A stretch of 64,000 nt of DNA from Imbroritus primus (GCA_000272025.2 AKCV02000017.1:1-64000); one strand, 5' to 3'; shown: positions 45,647 to 54,426, numbered from the stretch's first letter. The notes: generated by a model from the sequence alone, not told the origin. Numbers and translations: made by a program.

Positions 45647-46743
45647 GCGCGTGCTCCCTGCGCATCGCGGATCGTCACGGTCCGCGCGCGCGACCAGCCG
45701 AGGTGCGCGGCCTCGCCCTTGCGCAGGCGCTGGCTGGTGCCGGTCAGCTGCGTGACTTTCATGGTCGTGCGGTCGGACAGTTCGATGTACGACTTGGTCA
45801 CGTTGCCGGCAACGATGGTGTCGCGCACCGTACCGCTGACCATGTTGTCGTCGCGCTCGCCTTCGCCGAGCACGCGCACGCTCTCGGGGCGGACCATGAA
45901 CGTCACCTGCTCGCCGCCGCGCACCGGCACATCGGCAATCGCTTCGATCATCGCGCCATCGGCCATGGCCAGCGTCGCATGGCCATCGGACACCTGCTTC
46001 ACGGTCGCGGCGACCAGGTTGGATTCGCCCAGGAAATCGGCCGCGAACACGGTACGCGGGCGGAAGTACAGTTCATCCGGGGTACCGAGCTGTTCGATGC
46101 GGGCATTATTCATCAGGCAGATGCGGTCGGACATGACCATGGCTTCTTCCTGGTCGTGCGTCACATACAGCACGGTAATGCCGAGCTGCTCGTGCAGCGC
46201 CTTGATCTCGAGCTGCAGCGCGTCGCGCAGCTTCTTGTCGAGCGCCCCGAGCGGCTCGTCCATGAGAATAATCGACGGCTCGTAGACAAAGCAGCGCGCC
46301 AGCGCGATGCGCTGCTGCTGCCCGCCCGACAGTTCACGCGGCAGGCGGCCCGCCACGTGGCCGAGCTGCACCGTGTTGAGCACGCGCTCGACGCGCGTGC
46401 GGATCTCCGACTCGGCCACGCGGCGCATGCGCAGCGGGAAGGCGATGTTGTCGAAGATCGTCATGTGCGGGAACAGCGCGTAGTTCTGGAACACCATGCC
46501 AATGTCGCGCTGGAACGGCGGCAGATAGGTTGCTAGCTTGCCGTCGATCCAGATCTCGCCGCTGTCGGGCGAATTGAGGCCGGCAATGGCCATCAGCAGG
46601 GTCGACTTGCCCGAGCCCGACGGGCCGAGCAGCGTGAGGAACTCGCCCTCGCGCATCTCGAGGCTGGTGGATTCGAGCGCGACCACGGGACCATAGGTCT
46701 TGCGCGTATCGCGAATCTTGAGTTTGATCGATGGATTCTTCAT
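45643..46743 (-). CDS. Polyamine-type ABC transporter ATP-binding protein
   Basis: A 366-residue PotA-like ATPase. It has Walker A LLGPSGSGKSTLLM, the Q-loop (GMVFQNYALFPHMT), the ABC signature RELSGGQQQRIALARCF, Walker B SIILMDEPLGALDKKLR and the switch His in LYVTHDQEEAM. A C-terminal TOBE domain starts near residue 280. It drives uptake through the fused permease. The ATG at 46743 is preferred to an open extension to 46794. The permease start overlaps its stop. Confidence 0.93.
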   Translation of the reverse strand: MKNPSIKLKIRDTRKTYGPVVALESTSLEMREGEFLTLLGPSGSGKSTLLMAIAGLNSPDSGEIWIDGKLATYLPPFQRDIGMVFQNYALFPHMTIFDNIAFPLRMRRVAESEIRTRVERVLNTVQLGHVAGRLPRELSGGQQQRIALARCFVYEPSIILMDEPLGALDKKLRDALQLEIKALHEQLGITVLYVTHDQEEAMVMSDRICLMNNARIEQLGTPDELYFRPRTVFAADFLGESNLVAATVKQVSDGHATLAMADGAMIEAIADVPVRGGEQVTFMVRPESVRVLGEGERDDNMVSGTVRDTIVAGNVTKSYIELSDRTTMKVTQLTGTSQRLRKGEAAHLGWSRARTVTIRDAQGARA

Positions 46744-46809
46744 ATGCGTCTCCGAACGCCGGGCGGCAGCCGCCCCTGCCCGGCGCGCGGGCAAGAAATT
46801 GCGCTAGCG

Positions 46810-46831
46810 AAAAACCGTGGCTCGGCCACGG
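46810..46831 (-). terminator. Intrinsic terminator inside the ABC operon
   Basis: Read on the minus strand, CCGTGGC pairs with GCCACGG around a 3-nt loop (46815-46831) and is followed by TTTTT (46814-46810). It sits between the binding-protein gene and the ATPase gene, so it would lower expression of the downstream genes relative to the binding protein. Confidence 0.75.
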
Positions 46832-46945
46832 CGGCTTGATATCAATTCAGAAGCAGGACCAGGTGAAGCAGGGCCCCGGGATCATGCGCGCGATACGGCC
46901 GCATCACATGACGGTACCCGGGGCAGCGAGTCCTGCCCGATCAGC

Positions 46946-48037
46946 TTAGGACAGCAGCCAGGAGTTGTAGCGATCCGTGATCGCATCCTTGTGCTTGCCC
47001 CAGTACTCGGCATTGGCCTGCGTCAGCGAGGCGAAGTACTCGGGATTGTTCGGCAGCAACTTGGCGCGCTCCGGCTTGATGTACTTGAAGGCGTCCGGCG
47101 CGGTCGGGCCGTACGTCAGCGTCTCGGTGAAGATGGCCTGCTGCTGCGGCTGAGCGCAGAACTCGAGGAACTCGCGGCACAGCGCCACGTTCGGGCCACC
47201 CTTGAGGATCGTGAAGCCTTCGAAGGTCCAGATGCCCTGGTTCCACACCAGCTTCACCGGCGCGCCGTCGTCGATGGCGACCTGTGCGCGGCCGTTCCAG
47301 GCCGGAATCATGTCGACTTCGCCGGTCTTGAGCAGCTGTGAGGTCTGCGCGCCGTTTTCCCACCACACGCCGACTTCCTTCTTGATCTGGGAGAGCTTGC
47401 GGAAGGCGCGGTCGAGGTCGAGCGGATACAGCTGGCTGGGCGGCACGCCATCGGCCAGCAGCGCTTCCTCGATGGTGTCGTACGGATTCTTGCGCAGCGA
47501 GCGCAGACCAGGGAAACCCTTGGTGTCGAAAAAGTCCTTCCAGCTTTGCGGCGGCTTCTTCACGGTATCGGTGCGATAGGCGATCACCGTGGCGTACACG
47601 TCGACGCCCAGGATGAACTCGCCACGCATGTTCGCGGGAATCTTGCTGACATTCGGCCCCAGGCCCTTGGGCCCGGCGATCGGCTCGAGATGACCGAGCT
47701 TGGCCAGCGACATGTGCGTGGAATTGCTCAGGTGCGCCATGTCCCAGCGATAGTTGCGCGACTCGACCATGGCCTTGACCATGCCGCTCGGCTCGGATTC
47801 GGATGCCACGCCGACGACGGTGATGCCGGTGGCTTTCTTGAACGGCTCGTAGAACGCCTGGGAGAAGGCCTTGGTGAAGGGACCACCCGGATCGCGGGTA
47901 ACGAGGCGGCGGTTCTGGCCCAGCACGATGGCCGGCGCGCCGAGCGCTGCCGCACCGGCGACCACGGCGGCGCCTTTCACGAAGGCACGGCGCCCTGCTT
48001 GCGTCTCACGGGCGGTATTGATGTCCTTGTCCTGCAT
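46946..48037 (-). CDS. Tat-exported ABC transporter substrate-binding protein (PotD/PotF-like)
   Basis: A 363-residue periplasmic binding protein. The N-terminus has a twin-arginine signal (GRRAFVKGAAVVAGAAALGAPA, RR at 16-17). The mature protein carries family II spermidine/putrescine-type features (VTRDPGGPFTKAFSQAFYEPFKKATGI, MVKAMVESRNYRWDMA, VGVWWENGAQTSQLLKTGEVDMIPAWNGRAQ). The ligand is unknown. AAGGAG precedes the ATG at 48037. It is the first gene of the minus-strand unit, divergent from a LysR gene. Confidence 0.92.
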   Translation of the reverse strand: MQDKDINTARETQAGRRAFVKGAAVVAGAAALGAPAIVLGQNRRLVTRDPGGPFTKAFSQAFYEPFKKATGITVVGVASESEPSGMVKAMVESRNYRWDMAHLSNSTHMSLAKLGHLEPIAGPKGLGPNVSKIPANMRGEFILGVDVYATVIAYRTDTVKKPPQSWKDFFDTKGFPGLRSLRKNPYDTIEEALLADGVPPSQLYPLDLDRAFRKLSQIKKEVGVWWENGAQTSQLLKTGEVDMIPAWNGRAQVAIDDGAPVKLVWNQGIWTFEGFTILKGGPNVALCREFLEFCAQPQQQAIFTETLTYGPTAPDAFKYIKPERAKLLPNNPEYFASLTQANAEYWGKHKDAITDRYNSWLLS

Positions 48038-48317
48038 ACCTGACTCCTTCATTGGATTGATCGATGCTGTTGTGTGGCACGGCCCGCTGCATCGCCGCAC
48101 CGGATCGCAGCAGTGCCGTGACCGTGTATCTGCAAGCGCCGTGCCACCAGCTTGTTGTCTTGATGTGACTGTTTGAAAAAGTATGCGAGGCCTTATCTAA
48201 AAAAGCAAATAACGAAAACTGTGCACTCTATAAACATGACTTATACTGTGAACCGGTGCATTTTCATGCACCGGGATGCAGCCTGATGTCCCGTTTTCAT
48301 GCACACGAGAGACGCTT
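48038..48317. promoter_or_regulatory. Divergent binding-protein/LysR control region
   Basis: 280 bp. The middle (about 48170-48250) is A/T-rich and carries TTAT (48193-48196) and ATAA (48209-48212) in inverted arrangement, as in LysR T-N11-A sites. Nearer the lysR start is an inverted repeat, CCGGTGCAT with ATGCACCGG (48253-48274). An 11-bp direct repeat, TTTTCATGCAC, occurs at 48261-48271 and 48294-48304, 33 bp apart. Confidence 0.5.
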
Positions 48318-49205
48318 ATGCATATCCGTCAACTGATGGCCCTGCGCGCCGTCATTTCTTCCGGCACCACCACCCAGGCCGCCGAAATTCTCGGCGTGAC
48401 GCAGCCAGCGGTGAGCAGCCTGATTGCCACGCTGGAGAAAGAGGTCGGCTTCAAGCTGTTCGAACGCGTGAAGGGACGGCTTGTGCCGACGCTGGAGGCG
48501 GACCGCATGGCGGAGGAAGCAGAGCGCACCATCGCCAGCTTCCGGCGCATGGAAGAAATGGCGCGCGACCTGCGTCAGCTCGCCGCAGGGCAGCTGCGCA
48601 TCGCCTGCATGCCGGGGCTGGCGCTCGACTTCATGCCGCGCGTGCTGGCGCGGTTCCAGGCAGACAAGCCGGATATCAGGGTGTCGCTGCAGATTCGCTC
48701 CTCGATGCGCGTGCGCGAGTGGATCGCGGCACAGTATTTCGACCTCGGCATTGCCGAACTGCCGGTGGACGATCCGGCCATCGAGGTGGAACCGCTGCAG
48801 ATGCGCTGCGTGTGCGTGATGCCGGAAGGCCATCCCTTGGCGCGCAAGAAAGTCATCACGCCCCAGGATCTCAATGAAGTGCCCTTCATCTCGCTCAACG
48901 GCGATCACATGACCTACTTCCGGATTGCCGATGCGTTCGAGGAGGCAGGCGCGAAACTGAATGTCCGCGCCGAGGTACAGCTGTTCGCACCGGCCTGCGC
49001 GATGGTCGCGTCAGGCGGCGGCGTGTCGATCGTCGATCCGGTCAGCGCCAAGGTCTACGAGGGGCGCGGCATTGTCGCGCGCCCCTTCCAGCCCGCCATC
49101 CGGTTCGACGTGGGCCTGATGTTTCCGGCCTACCGCCCGCGTTCGCTGCTGATGCAGAATTTCGTGACCACGCTCAAGCAGGCGATGCATCCCTACCTGC
49201 TGTGA
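48318..49205 (+). CDS. LysR family transcriptional regulator
   Basis: A 295-residue LysR activator. It has an N-terminal winged HTH (RQLMALRAVISSGTTTQAAEILGVTQPAVSSLIATLEKEVGFKLFER) and a C-terminal periplasmic-binding-type effector domain from about residue 90. It is divergent from the ABC importer unit and so probably controls it in response to the imported compound or a product. The ATG at 48318 starts right before the HTH. Confidence 0.93.
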   Translation: MHIRQLMALRAVISSGTTTQAAEILGVTQPAVSSLIATLEKEVGFKLFERVKGRLVPTLEADRMAEEAERTIASFRRMEEMARDLRQLAAGQLRIACMPGLALDFMPRVLARFQADKPDIRVSLQIRSSMRVREWIAAQYFDLGIAELPVDDPAIEVEPLQMRCVCVMPEGHPLARKKVITPQDLNEVPFISLNGDHMTYFRIADAFEEAGAKLNVRAEVQLFAPACAMVASGGGVSIVDPVSAKVYEGRGIVARPFQPAIRFDVGLMFPAYRPRSLLMQNFVTTLKQAMHPYLL

Positions 49206-49227
49206 CGCGTCCGTGCGGACGCGTCAC
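49202..49227. terminator. Long hairpin at the lysR stop, between convergent genes
   Basis: GTGACGCGTCCG (49202-49213) pairs with CGGACGCGTCAC (49216-49227), a 12-bp perfect stem that includes the lysR stop codon. It lies between convergent lysR and the thiol dioxygenase gene. No T-run is present on either strand. Confidence 0.5.
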
Positions 49228-49232
49228 GCCGT

Positions 49233-49799
49233 TCAGGCAGTGGCGTTGGAATAGCCCGAGATGAAGGACTTGGGCGTACCCGTCGCCTGGTCGTACACAT
49301 GCCGTTCGATGCGGCCGATGTTGCCGCCGTACACGTGGATGCTGATCGAGACGCGATCGTCGTAGATGTTGGACACGCGATGGATGTCGCCCAGGCGCGG
49401 CGACACGCAGTCGATATCACCCGGCTCGAGACGATCGTCGCCAATGCATTGCATCGGCTGGCCCGGCGTTGGCACGGCAAAGCGTTCACCGCGCTCCGAG
49501 CCGCGCATCATGCCAATCAGGGCCCACACCTTGTGATCATGCACCGGCGTCTTCTGCCCGGGCCCCCAGACAAAACTGATGACCGAGAAACGCTCCTGCG
49601 GATCGCAGTACAGCAGGTACTGCTGGTAGTACTGGGGATGCGGCTTGGCAAATTCCTCGGGCAACCAGTCGTCGGTGCCGATCAGTTCGCCGAGCAACGG
49701 GCGGCCCTGTGCGAGGATGGTTTCTTCATCGCCACCGGCACTGTCGATGACGCGCTCGAACTGGGTGACGAACTGCTGCAGGCGTAAGGGAAGTGTCAT
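49233..49799 (-). CDS. Gln-type thiol dioxygenase (3-mercaptopropionate/cysteine dioxygenase)
   Basis: A 188-residue cupin iron enzyme that adds O2 to a thiol to give a sulfinate. It contains YYQQYLLYCDPQERFSVISF and WGPGQKTPVHDHKVWALIGMM, with the two His of HDH and a third in GDIHRVSN as likely iron ligands. The Gln in QYLL, in place of Arg, is the mark of 3-mercaptopropionate dioxygenases. The ATG at 49799 is chosen over an extension to 49877. Confidence 0.85.
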   Translation of the reverse strand: MTLPLRLQQFVTQFERVIDSAGGDEETILAQGRPLLGELIGTDDWLPEEFAKPHPQYYQQYLLYCDPQERFSVISFVWGPGQKTPVHDHKVWALIGMMRGSERGERFAVPTPGQPMQCIGDDRLEPGDIDCVSPRLGDIHRVSNIYDDRVSISIHVYGGNIGRIERHVYDQATGTPKSFISGYSNATA

Positions 49800-49936
49800 G
49801 GTGATCTTGTTCTCTCTGGTTGTCTCCAGCAAACAGCATAGCGCAGTTCGCTGGCAGCTGCAGCGCGGAGCCAGCATTCATGCGGCTTGCAGGCGCATTC
49901 GTCCCAATCCGTGGGATATGTGACGTGGAACTGCGG

Positions 49937-50590
49937 CTAGCCGGCCTTGCGGAAAGTCAGGTTGATGCGGCAGTTTCCGGTCAGCGGATGCACATCGTCC
50001 TTGAGCGCGAGCACGCCGTGGTAACGCAGCCGCGCGGGACCGCCCCACACCACCACATCGCCATGCATCAATGGCACGCGCCGCGGGCGCTCGCTGCGCT
50101 GCATGCCGCCGAACTGAAAGATCACCGGAAGGCCAAGCGACACGGAGACGATGGGTTGCGTCATGTCGCGCTCGTTGCGGTCCTGATGCAGCGACATGCG
50201 TGCGCCCGGCGCATAGCGATTGACCAGGCACGCATCTGGCACGAAGCCGGCAAAGCCCGCCGTTGCCGCGGCCTCGCGGGCCAACGCCAGCCAGCCCGGT
50301 GGCAAGGCCGGCCATGGTGCGCCGCTCACCGGATCGACCGGTGCGTAGCGGTAGCCGTGCGCATCGCTGACCCAGCCGAGCGGGCCGCAGTTGGTCATGG
50401 CAGCGGACATGGCGAGCCCGCCAGGTGTGAGCATGTGGCGAAACGGCGCAACGGCAGCGATGTCCGCGACCGTCGCCAGCAATGCCGGCGCCTGCGCCAG
50501 CGCGAAGCCGCGCAACACCACCGCGCCCGGATCGATGGACTCGGCCCACGGCTGCGCCGCCTCCTGCGCCGCGAACAGATCCTCGATCAT
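49937..50590 (-). CDS. alkB: DNA oxidative demethylase AlkB
   Basis: A 217-residue Fe(II)/2-oxoglutarate dioxygenase that reverses 1-methyladenine and 3-methylcytosine. Iron ligands are H135 and D137 (SLHQD) and H191 (RYHGV). 2-Oxoglutarate is held by R208 and R214 (CRINLTFR). The catalytic layout matches E. coli AlkB with a four-residue offset. It overlaps the ada stop by 4 bp, so ada-alkB form one operon as in E. coli. Confidence 0.95.
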   Translation of the reverse strand: MIEDLFAAQEAAQPWAESIDPGAVVLRGFALAQAPALLATVADIAAVAPFRHMLTPGGLAMSAAMTNCGPLGWVSDAHGYRYAPVDPVSGAPWPALPPGWLALAREAAATAGFAGFVPDACLVNRYAPGARMSLHQDRNERDMTQPIVSVSLGLPVIFQFGGMQRSERPRRVPLMHGDVVVWGGPARLRYHGVLALKDDVHPLTGNCRINLTFRKAG

Positions 50591-51720
50591 GTACCGGCCT
50601 TCACGGCCGCTTCGTCGGCCACACCGGCGCCACGCGCCTCCCGGTCGATCAACGCGCGCTTGCGCTCCACACCCCAGCGGTAGCCGGACAGGCTACCATC
50701 CTGCCGCACCACGCGATGGCAGGGCACGGCCACCGCCAGCGTATTGGCAGCACAGGCACTGGCCACGGCACGCACCGCGCGCGGTACCCCGAGCCGCTGC
50801 GCCAGTTCGGTATAGCTCACAGTCTCACCGGCCGGCACTTCGCGCAAGGCTTGCCACACACGCTGCTGGAAGGCTGTGCCGCGAATATCGAGCGGCAGGT
50901 CGAGGCCCAGTGCGGGCATCTCGACGAAACCCACGACCTGCGCCACAGTGCGCGCAAAATCCGGATCGTCGCCGACCAGCATGGCCTGCGGAAACCGATC
51001 CTGCAGATCGCGCGCCAACTGGTCCGCATCGTCACCCAACGCGATTGCGCAGATGCCGCGCGTACTCTGCGCGACGAGCAGCGCACCGAGCGCACTCGCA
51101 GCGATGGCGAAGCGGATCTGCGTGTCGGTCCCGCCCTGCCGAAAGCGCGTCGGCGTCATGCCCAGCACGGCATCGCTGTCGGCATAGAAGCGCCCGGTCG
51201 AGGCGTAACCCGCTGCGTACACCGCGGCCAACACCGAGCCCTCGTCCTGCAACGCGGCACGTATGCGGCCGCTACGCCACGCCTGCGCATAGGCGCGCGG
51301 CGTGAGGCCGACCATGGCCTTGAACAGGCGGTGGAAATGGAAACGACTCATGCCAGCCTCGTGCGCCAGCGCTTCCAGTGAGGGCACCGCCTCGGCCTGC
51401 TCGATATGCCGGCAGGCCCGCACGATGGCCTCGGCCTGCTGCTGCGACCGTGCCTGGGCATCCGGACGGCACCGCTTGCACGGGCGGAAACCGTCCTGCT
51501 CGGCCGCCTCGCGGCTGGCGTAGAAGCGCACATGTTCCGGCCGCGCGAGCCGCGCGCCGCAAGACGGCCGGCAATATACGCCGGTGGTGCTGACGGCATA
51601 CCAGAAGGTCCCGTCGGCACCGGCGTCGCGGTCAACGACACGCGGCCAGCGCGGATCGGCTTCGGGGGCTGCTGCGGCGGCGGCAACCGCTTGGCGTTGC
51701 TGGGTGGATGTCGGGTTCAT
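50587..51720 (-). CDS. ada: Bifunctional Ada methyltransferase/transcriptional regulator
   Basis: 377 residues. The zinc-binding N-Ada domain has C50, C54, C81 and C84 (spacing as in E. coli C38/C42/C69/C72). C50 is the phosphotriester methyl acceptor. An AraC-type HTH spans about 100-195. The C-terminal O6-methylguanine methyltransferase has PCHR with C334. Methylated Ada should activate its own operon. The ATG at 51720 is used; an open frame reaches 51966 through repeats. Confidence 0.95.
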   Translation of the reverse strand: MNPTSTQQRQAVAAAAAAPEADPRWPRVVDRDAGADGTFWYAVSTTGVYCRPSCGARLARPEHVRFYASREAAEQDGFRPCKRCRPDAQARSQQQAEAIVRACRHIEQAEAVPSLEALAHEAGMSRFHFHRLFKAMVGLTPRAYAQAWRSGRIRAALQDEGSVLAAVYAAGYASTGRFYADSDAVLGMTPTRFRQGGTDTQIRFAIAASALGALLVAQSTRGICAIALGDDADQLARDLQDRFPQAMLVGDDPDFARTVAQVVGFVEMPALGLDLPLDIRGTAFQQRVWQALREVPAGETVSYTELAQRLGVPRAVRAVASACAANTLAVAVPCHRVVRQDGSLSGYRWGVERKRALIDREARGAGVADEAAVKAGT

Positions 51721-51840
51721 GGCAGATTTCCGGCACAGGCGAACGGGCCCGTTTTGAAGCACTCTAGCGTGCGAGGCGCCGGCCCGCACTCCGCTGCTTG
51801 CGGTTGAATCCGTTGACGAATTGGCAGTCGAAATCATTGG

Positions 51841-51880
51841 CGCTCGAAACAGATCGAAACAGATCGAAACAGATCGAAGC
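51841..51880. repeat. 10-bp tandem repeats in the ada-lipocalin spacer
   Basis: The unit AGATCGAAAC is present four times in a row, exact in the middle two copies (51851-51870). The first copy differs at two or three bases and the last at one. Each of the last three contains GATC. The period equals one helical turn. It lies about 120 bp upstream of ada (minus strand) and 120 bp upstream of the lipocalin gene (plus strand). Confidence 0.8.
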
Positions 51881-51997
51881 CGCTCAAGCGGCGCCGCCAC
51901 GATGCTGATGCGGATCAAGCTGCCGGCAATGTCCCGCTTGCATTGATGGCGCATCGCACACACCATCCAATTTACACCGTGTCACGAGGAAATCCGG

Positions 51998-52609
51998 ATG
52001 CTCCCCAAACGCCTTGCACGCCCCGTTCTGCTCGCCACGACGATAGTAGCGACCGCCGCTGCCGTAGCGATGGCCAGCAACGTCTCCGCCGCCAGCCGGC
52101 AGGCCGAAACTGACTTACCCACCATTCCGGCGCTCGACCTGACGCGCTATGCGGGCGTGTGGCACGAGATCGCGCGCATGCCCTCGTGGTTCCAGCGCCG
52201 CTGCGCCGGCCCGGCACAGGCGACCTACACGCTGCGCGACGATGGCCGCCTGCAGGTGCACAACCGCTGCCAGACGGACAACGGCGAGGCGCTGGATGCC
52301 GACGGCATCGGCGAGCCGGCGTCAGCCGGGCATCCCGGCCAACTGCGCGTGAGCTTCGCGCCTGCCTGGCTGCGGGCGCTGGGCATCGGCTGGGGCGACT
52401 ACTGGATCCTGGCGCTGGCCGACGATTACACCTGGTCGCTGGTTGGCACCCGGGACCGCAGATACCTGTGGATCCTGGCCCGCGATCCCGCGCTCGACCA
52501 AGCCACCACGCAACAACTGGTAGAGCGCGCGCGATCCCTGGGCTACCCGGTGGACGGCTTGCAGTTCGCCGGCGCGGCGGCGGCCCCGGAGAGCCAGACG
52601 CCGCGCTGA
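51998..52609 (+). CDS. Lipocalin family protein (Blc-like)
   Basis: A 203-residue exported beta-barrel protein. A Sec signal peptide covers about residues 1-32. The lipocalin motifs follow: LTRYAGVWHEIARMPSWFQRRC (GxW motif), ATYTLRDDGRLQVHNRCQ and GDYWILALADDYTWSLVGTRDRRYLWILAR. There is no lipobox Cys at the cleavage site, so it is probably soluble and periplasmic, unlike Blc. It would bind lipids or hydrophobic ligands. GAGGA lies 7 bp before the start. Confidence 0.9.
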   Translation: MLPKRLARPVLLATTIVATAAAVAMASNVSAASRQAETDLPTIPALDLTRYAGVWHEIARMPSWFQRRCAGPAQATYTLRDDGRLQVHNRCQTDNGEALDADGIGEPASAGHPGQLRVSFAPAWLRALGIGWGDYWILALADDYTWSLVGTRDRRYLWILARDPALDQATTQQLVERARSLGYPVDGLQFAGAAAAPESQTPR

Positions 52610-52616
52610 CCCGGCT

Positions 52617-53888
52617 TCAGACGGCCGCGAGGGCCTGCTCGAGATCGGCGATCAGGTCATCGATATGCTCGATGCCGATCGACAGGCGCACCGTGTCCTC
52701 GGTGACGCCGGCTTTCACCAGTTCTTCCGGCGACAGCTGGCGGTGCGTGGTGGAAGCCGGATGGCAGGCCAGCGACTTGGCATCGCCGATGTTCACGAGG
52801 CGCGTGATCAGTTGCAGCGCGTCCTGGAAGCGCGCGCCGCCGTCGCGGCCGCCCTGCACGCCGAACGTGAGGATGCCAGAGGCGCGGCCGCCCATGTAGC
52901 GCTGCACCAGCGCGTGGTCGGCATGCTCCGGCAAGCCGGCGTAGTTGACCCACTTGACCTTGGCGTGGCCTGCCAGATAGCGCGCGACCGCCAGCGTGTT
53001 GTCGCAGATGCGGTCCATGCGCAGCGCCACGGTTTCGATGCCCTGCAGGATCAGAAAAGCGTTGAACGGGCTCAGCGCCGCGCCCATATTGCGCAGCGGC
53101 ACGACGCGCGCGCGGCCGATGAAAGCGGCTTCACCGAGCGCTTCCGTGTATACCACGCCGTGGTAGCTCACATCCGGCTCGTTGAGGCGGCGGAAGCGCG
53201 CCTTGTGCTGCGCCCACGGGAACTTGCCGGAGTCGACGATGGCCCCGCCGATGGAGTTGCCGTGTCCGCCCAGGTATTTGGTCAGCGAATGCACGACGAT
53301 GTCCGCACCGTGTTCGAACGGACGGCACAGGTACGGGCTCGGCACGGTGTTGTCGACAATCAGCGGCACGCCATGGCGATGCGCGATGTCCGCGAGCTTC
53401 TTGAAGTCGGTGACGTTGCCAAGCGGGTTGCCGATGGACTCGCAGAACACGGCCTTGGTGCGGTCGTCGATCAGCGCCTCGAAGCTTTCCGGCTTGGCCG
53501 GATCGGCAAAGCGCGCTTCGATGCCAAGCTGTGGCAGCGTGTGCGCCAGCAGGTTGTAGGTGCCGCCATACAAGGTCGAGGACGAGACGATATTGTCGCC
53601 GCTTTCCGCGATCGTCTGGATGGCGTAGCTGATCGCTGCCATGCCTGAAGCCACGGCCAGTGCGCCAACCCCACCCTCGAGCTGCGCGAGCCGCTGCTCG
53701 AGCACGGCGGTGGTGGGATTCATGATGCGCGTGTAGATGTTGCCGGCGACCTTGAGGTCGAACAGGTCGGCGCCGTGCTGCGTGTCATCGAAGGCGTACG
53801 ACGCGGTCTGGTAGATCGGTACGGCGACGGACTTGGTGGTCGGGTCGGGGGCATAGCCGCCATGCACGGCAATGGTTTCGAATTTCAC
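52617..53888 (-). CDS. metY: O-acetylhomoserine sulfhydrylase
   Basis: A 423-residue PLP enzyme that makes homocysteine (or methionine with methanethiol) from O-acetylhomoserine. The PLP Lys is K204 in HSLTKYLGGHGNS. Other matches are YTRIMNPTTAVLEQRLAQLEGG and the tail VRLSIGIEHIDDLIADLEQAL. An ATG at 53897 directly abuts GAGGAG and cannot use it, so the GTG at 53888 (spacing 9) is the likelier start, giving MKFETIAVHGGY. Confidence 0.93.
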   Translation of the reverse strand: MKFETIAVHGGYAPDPTTKSVAVPIYQTASYAFDDTQHGADLFDLKVAGNIYTRIMNPTTAVLEQRLAQLEGGVGALAVASGMAAISYAIQTIAESGDNIVSSSTLYGGTYNLLAHTLPQLGIEARFADPAKPESFEALIDDRTKAVFCESIGNPLGNVTDFKKLADIAHRHGVPLIVDNTVPSPYLCRPFEHGADIVVHSLTKYLGGHGNSIGGAIVDSGKFPWAQHKARFRRLNEPDVSYHGVVYTEALGEAAFIGRARVVPLRNMGAALSPFNAFLILQGIETVALRMDRICDNTLAVARYLAGHAKVKWVNYAGLPEHADHALVQRYMGGRASGILTFGVQGGRDGGARFQDALQLITRLVNIGDAKSLACHPASTTHRQLSPEELVKAGVTEDTVRLSIGIEHIDDLIADLEQALAAV

Positions 53889-54078
53889 GGCACACATCTC
53901 CTCTGTCTGCGATTGCCAGTCACGCACGCTCGGAAGGCGCGCAAGCCGCCATTGTGGAGCAGTCAGGTGTGGAAAGCCAGAGAGGCCCACCCCATGCGCC
54001 GGACGCCGGCCAGTTGGGCTATAGTGGGCCGGTACCCAGCCCCGCCCCGCAGACAGAGAACGATATACAGGAGACGCC

Positions 54079-54426
54079 ATGATCGCCGTGATCTTCGAGG
54101 TCGAACCCCATCCGGGCCAACGCCAGACCTATCTCGACATTGCCGCCACGCTGCGTCCCGAACTGGAGCAGATCGATGGCTTCATTTCGGTCGAACGCTT
54201 CGAGAGCCTGACCCAGCCGGGCAAGATCCTGTCGCTCTCGTTCTTCCGCGATGAAGCCGCGGTACAGGCATGGCGCAACCTGGACATGCACCGGCGGGCG
54301 CAGGCGCGGGGACGCAACGGGGTATTTGCCGGCTACCGGCTGCGCATTGCCACGGTCGTGCGCGACTACGGCATGCACGAACGCGCACAGGCGCCGGATG
54401 ACTCGCGGCGCGCGCACGACGCCTGA
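54079..54426 (+). CDS. Antibiotic biosynthesis monooxygenase (ABM) domain protein
   Basis: A 115-residue dimeric alpha/beta-barrel protein. The ABM core is MIAVIFEVEPHPGQRQTYLDIAATL through FISVERFESLTQPGKILSLSFFRDEAAVQAWRNLDMHRRAQARGR, with the WRN and HxxAQ pieces typical of heme-degrading or quinone-oxidising relatives. The substrate is unknown. It is divergent from metY. Confidence 0.85.
   Translation: MIAVIFEVEPHPGQRQTYLDIAATLRPELEQIDGFISVERFESLTQPGKILSLSFFRDEAAVQAWRNLDMHRRAQARGRNGVFAGYRLRIATVVRDYGMHERAQAPDDSRRAHDA

Noticed and set aside
51841-51880. Possible CRISPR array
   Set aside because: Units are 10 bp with no spacers, far too short for CRISPR repeats.
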